Below, in pieces: positions 5,721 through 5,963 of a stretch of 5,963 bases of DNA (position 1 is the stretch's first letter; each line of letters begins with the position of its first letter). Source of the stretch: Gammaproteobacteria bacterium (lineage in GTDB: Bacteria; Pseudomonadota; Gammaproteobacteria; Arenicellales; JAOTYS01); NCBI GenBank assembly GCA_029861795.1, contig JAOTYS010000297.1, positions 1 through 5,963 on the forward strand. Direction: 5' to 3'. Under the pieces are notes generated by a model. It was not told where the DNA came from, ran no database searches, and saw only the letters and a program-made list of their open reading frames with translations. Position numbers and translations under genes: made by a program.

Positions 5721-5963
5721 CTACTTCAGCATGGCTCGCTCAATGCGCGGGTACCACATGCCAAGAGTGAGCGCTCGGGTGACCATGAAAACCATCATCG
5801 CCAGCCACAACCCGTGGTTATCCCAAAGCGGGACCATTACCCACACCGCACAAAGATAGGCAGCCAATGAGATGAGCATGCCGTTGCGCATTTCGGTCGA
5901 TCGAGTGGTGCCGATGAAAATTCCGTCCAACTGAAAACTCCACACGGACAGCAACGGCGAGGC
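5721..5963 (-). CDS. dinF: MATE-family efflux protein DinF, C-terminal fragment (continues past the right edge)
   Basis: The minus-strand frame is open to the window edge and ends at TAG (5721-5723). It gives the last 80 residues of a multidrug and toxin extrusion family membrane transporter. DinF-like features are SVWSFQLDGIFIG followed by TRSTEMRNGML, a hydrophobic span (about 30-47 of the fragment), NHGLWLAMM leading into a last membrane helix, and a YPRIERA tail. MATE proteins export drugs or toxic compounds using a Na+ or H+ gradient; DinF is the SOS-linked subgroup in E. coli. The true start lies outside the window, and the apparent TTG start inside is not real because the open frame continues upstream. 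It converges on fadD and has no evident functional link with the fad genes. The family is confident; the subgroup name is less so. Confidence 0.85.
   Translation of the reverse strand, partial: ASPLLSVWSFQLDGIFIGTTRSTEMRNGMLISLAAYLCAVWVMVPLWDNHGLWLAMMVFMVTRALTLGMWYPRIERAMLK

Noticed and set aside
5676..5870. Plus-strand frame opposite the MATE gene end
   Set aside because: The minus-strand frame gives a clear MATE/DinF protein, while the plus-strand frame shows no recognisable motif and has a low-complexity shadow composition.

Overview
The window is a chromosomal fatty-acid-degradation locus from a Gammaproteobacterium. The evidence is the long FadE-type acyl-CoA dehydrogenase (851 residues with an N-terminal membrane anchor), a FadD that matches the Escherichia coli type from the first residue to the last lysine motif, a small polyhydroxyalkanoate-system protein, and a DinF/MATE gene end. 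Base composition is moderate, in the low-to-mid 50s percent GC by eye. Genus cannot be fixed from the sequence alone; a marine or environmental gammaproteobacterium is an inference.

Layout. Bases 1-110 are a leader with a strong ribosome binding site for fadE (111-2666). After a 118-base gap comes a crotonase-superfamily gene (2785-3576), then a 70-base gap, a 93-residue PHA-system protein (3647-3928), a 32-base gap, and fadD (3961-5643), all on the plus strand. A 77-base gap separates fadD from the 3' end of a convergent MATE/DinF gene on the minus strand (5721 to the right edge).

How the genes fit together. FadD activates long-chain fatty acids to acyl-CoA, and FadE carries out the first, dehydrogenation step of beta-oxidation. 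The crotonase-like enzyme probably acts on enoyl-CoA intermediates. By alignment from memory it lacks both catalytic glutamates of classical hydratases but keeps the aspartate used by PaaG-type isomerases, so an enoyl-CoA isomerase role (for example with unsaturated acids) fits better than hydration. The PHA-system protein suggests a link between beta-oxidation intermediates and polyester storage, but no PHA synthase, phasin, thiolase or FadB is present here. The four genes are probably at least partly co-transcribed.

I see no mobile element, CRISPR array, tRNA, rRNA or clearly novel multi-gene system. The points most worth a second look are a possible ribosome-binding-site-sequestering leader before fadE, the active-site substitutions in the crotonase gene, and the PHA-system gene embedded among fad genes.
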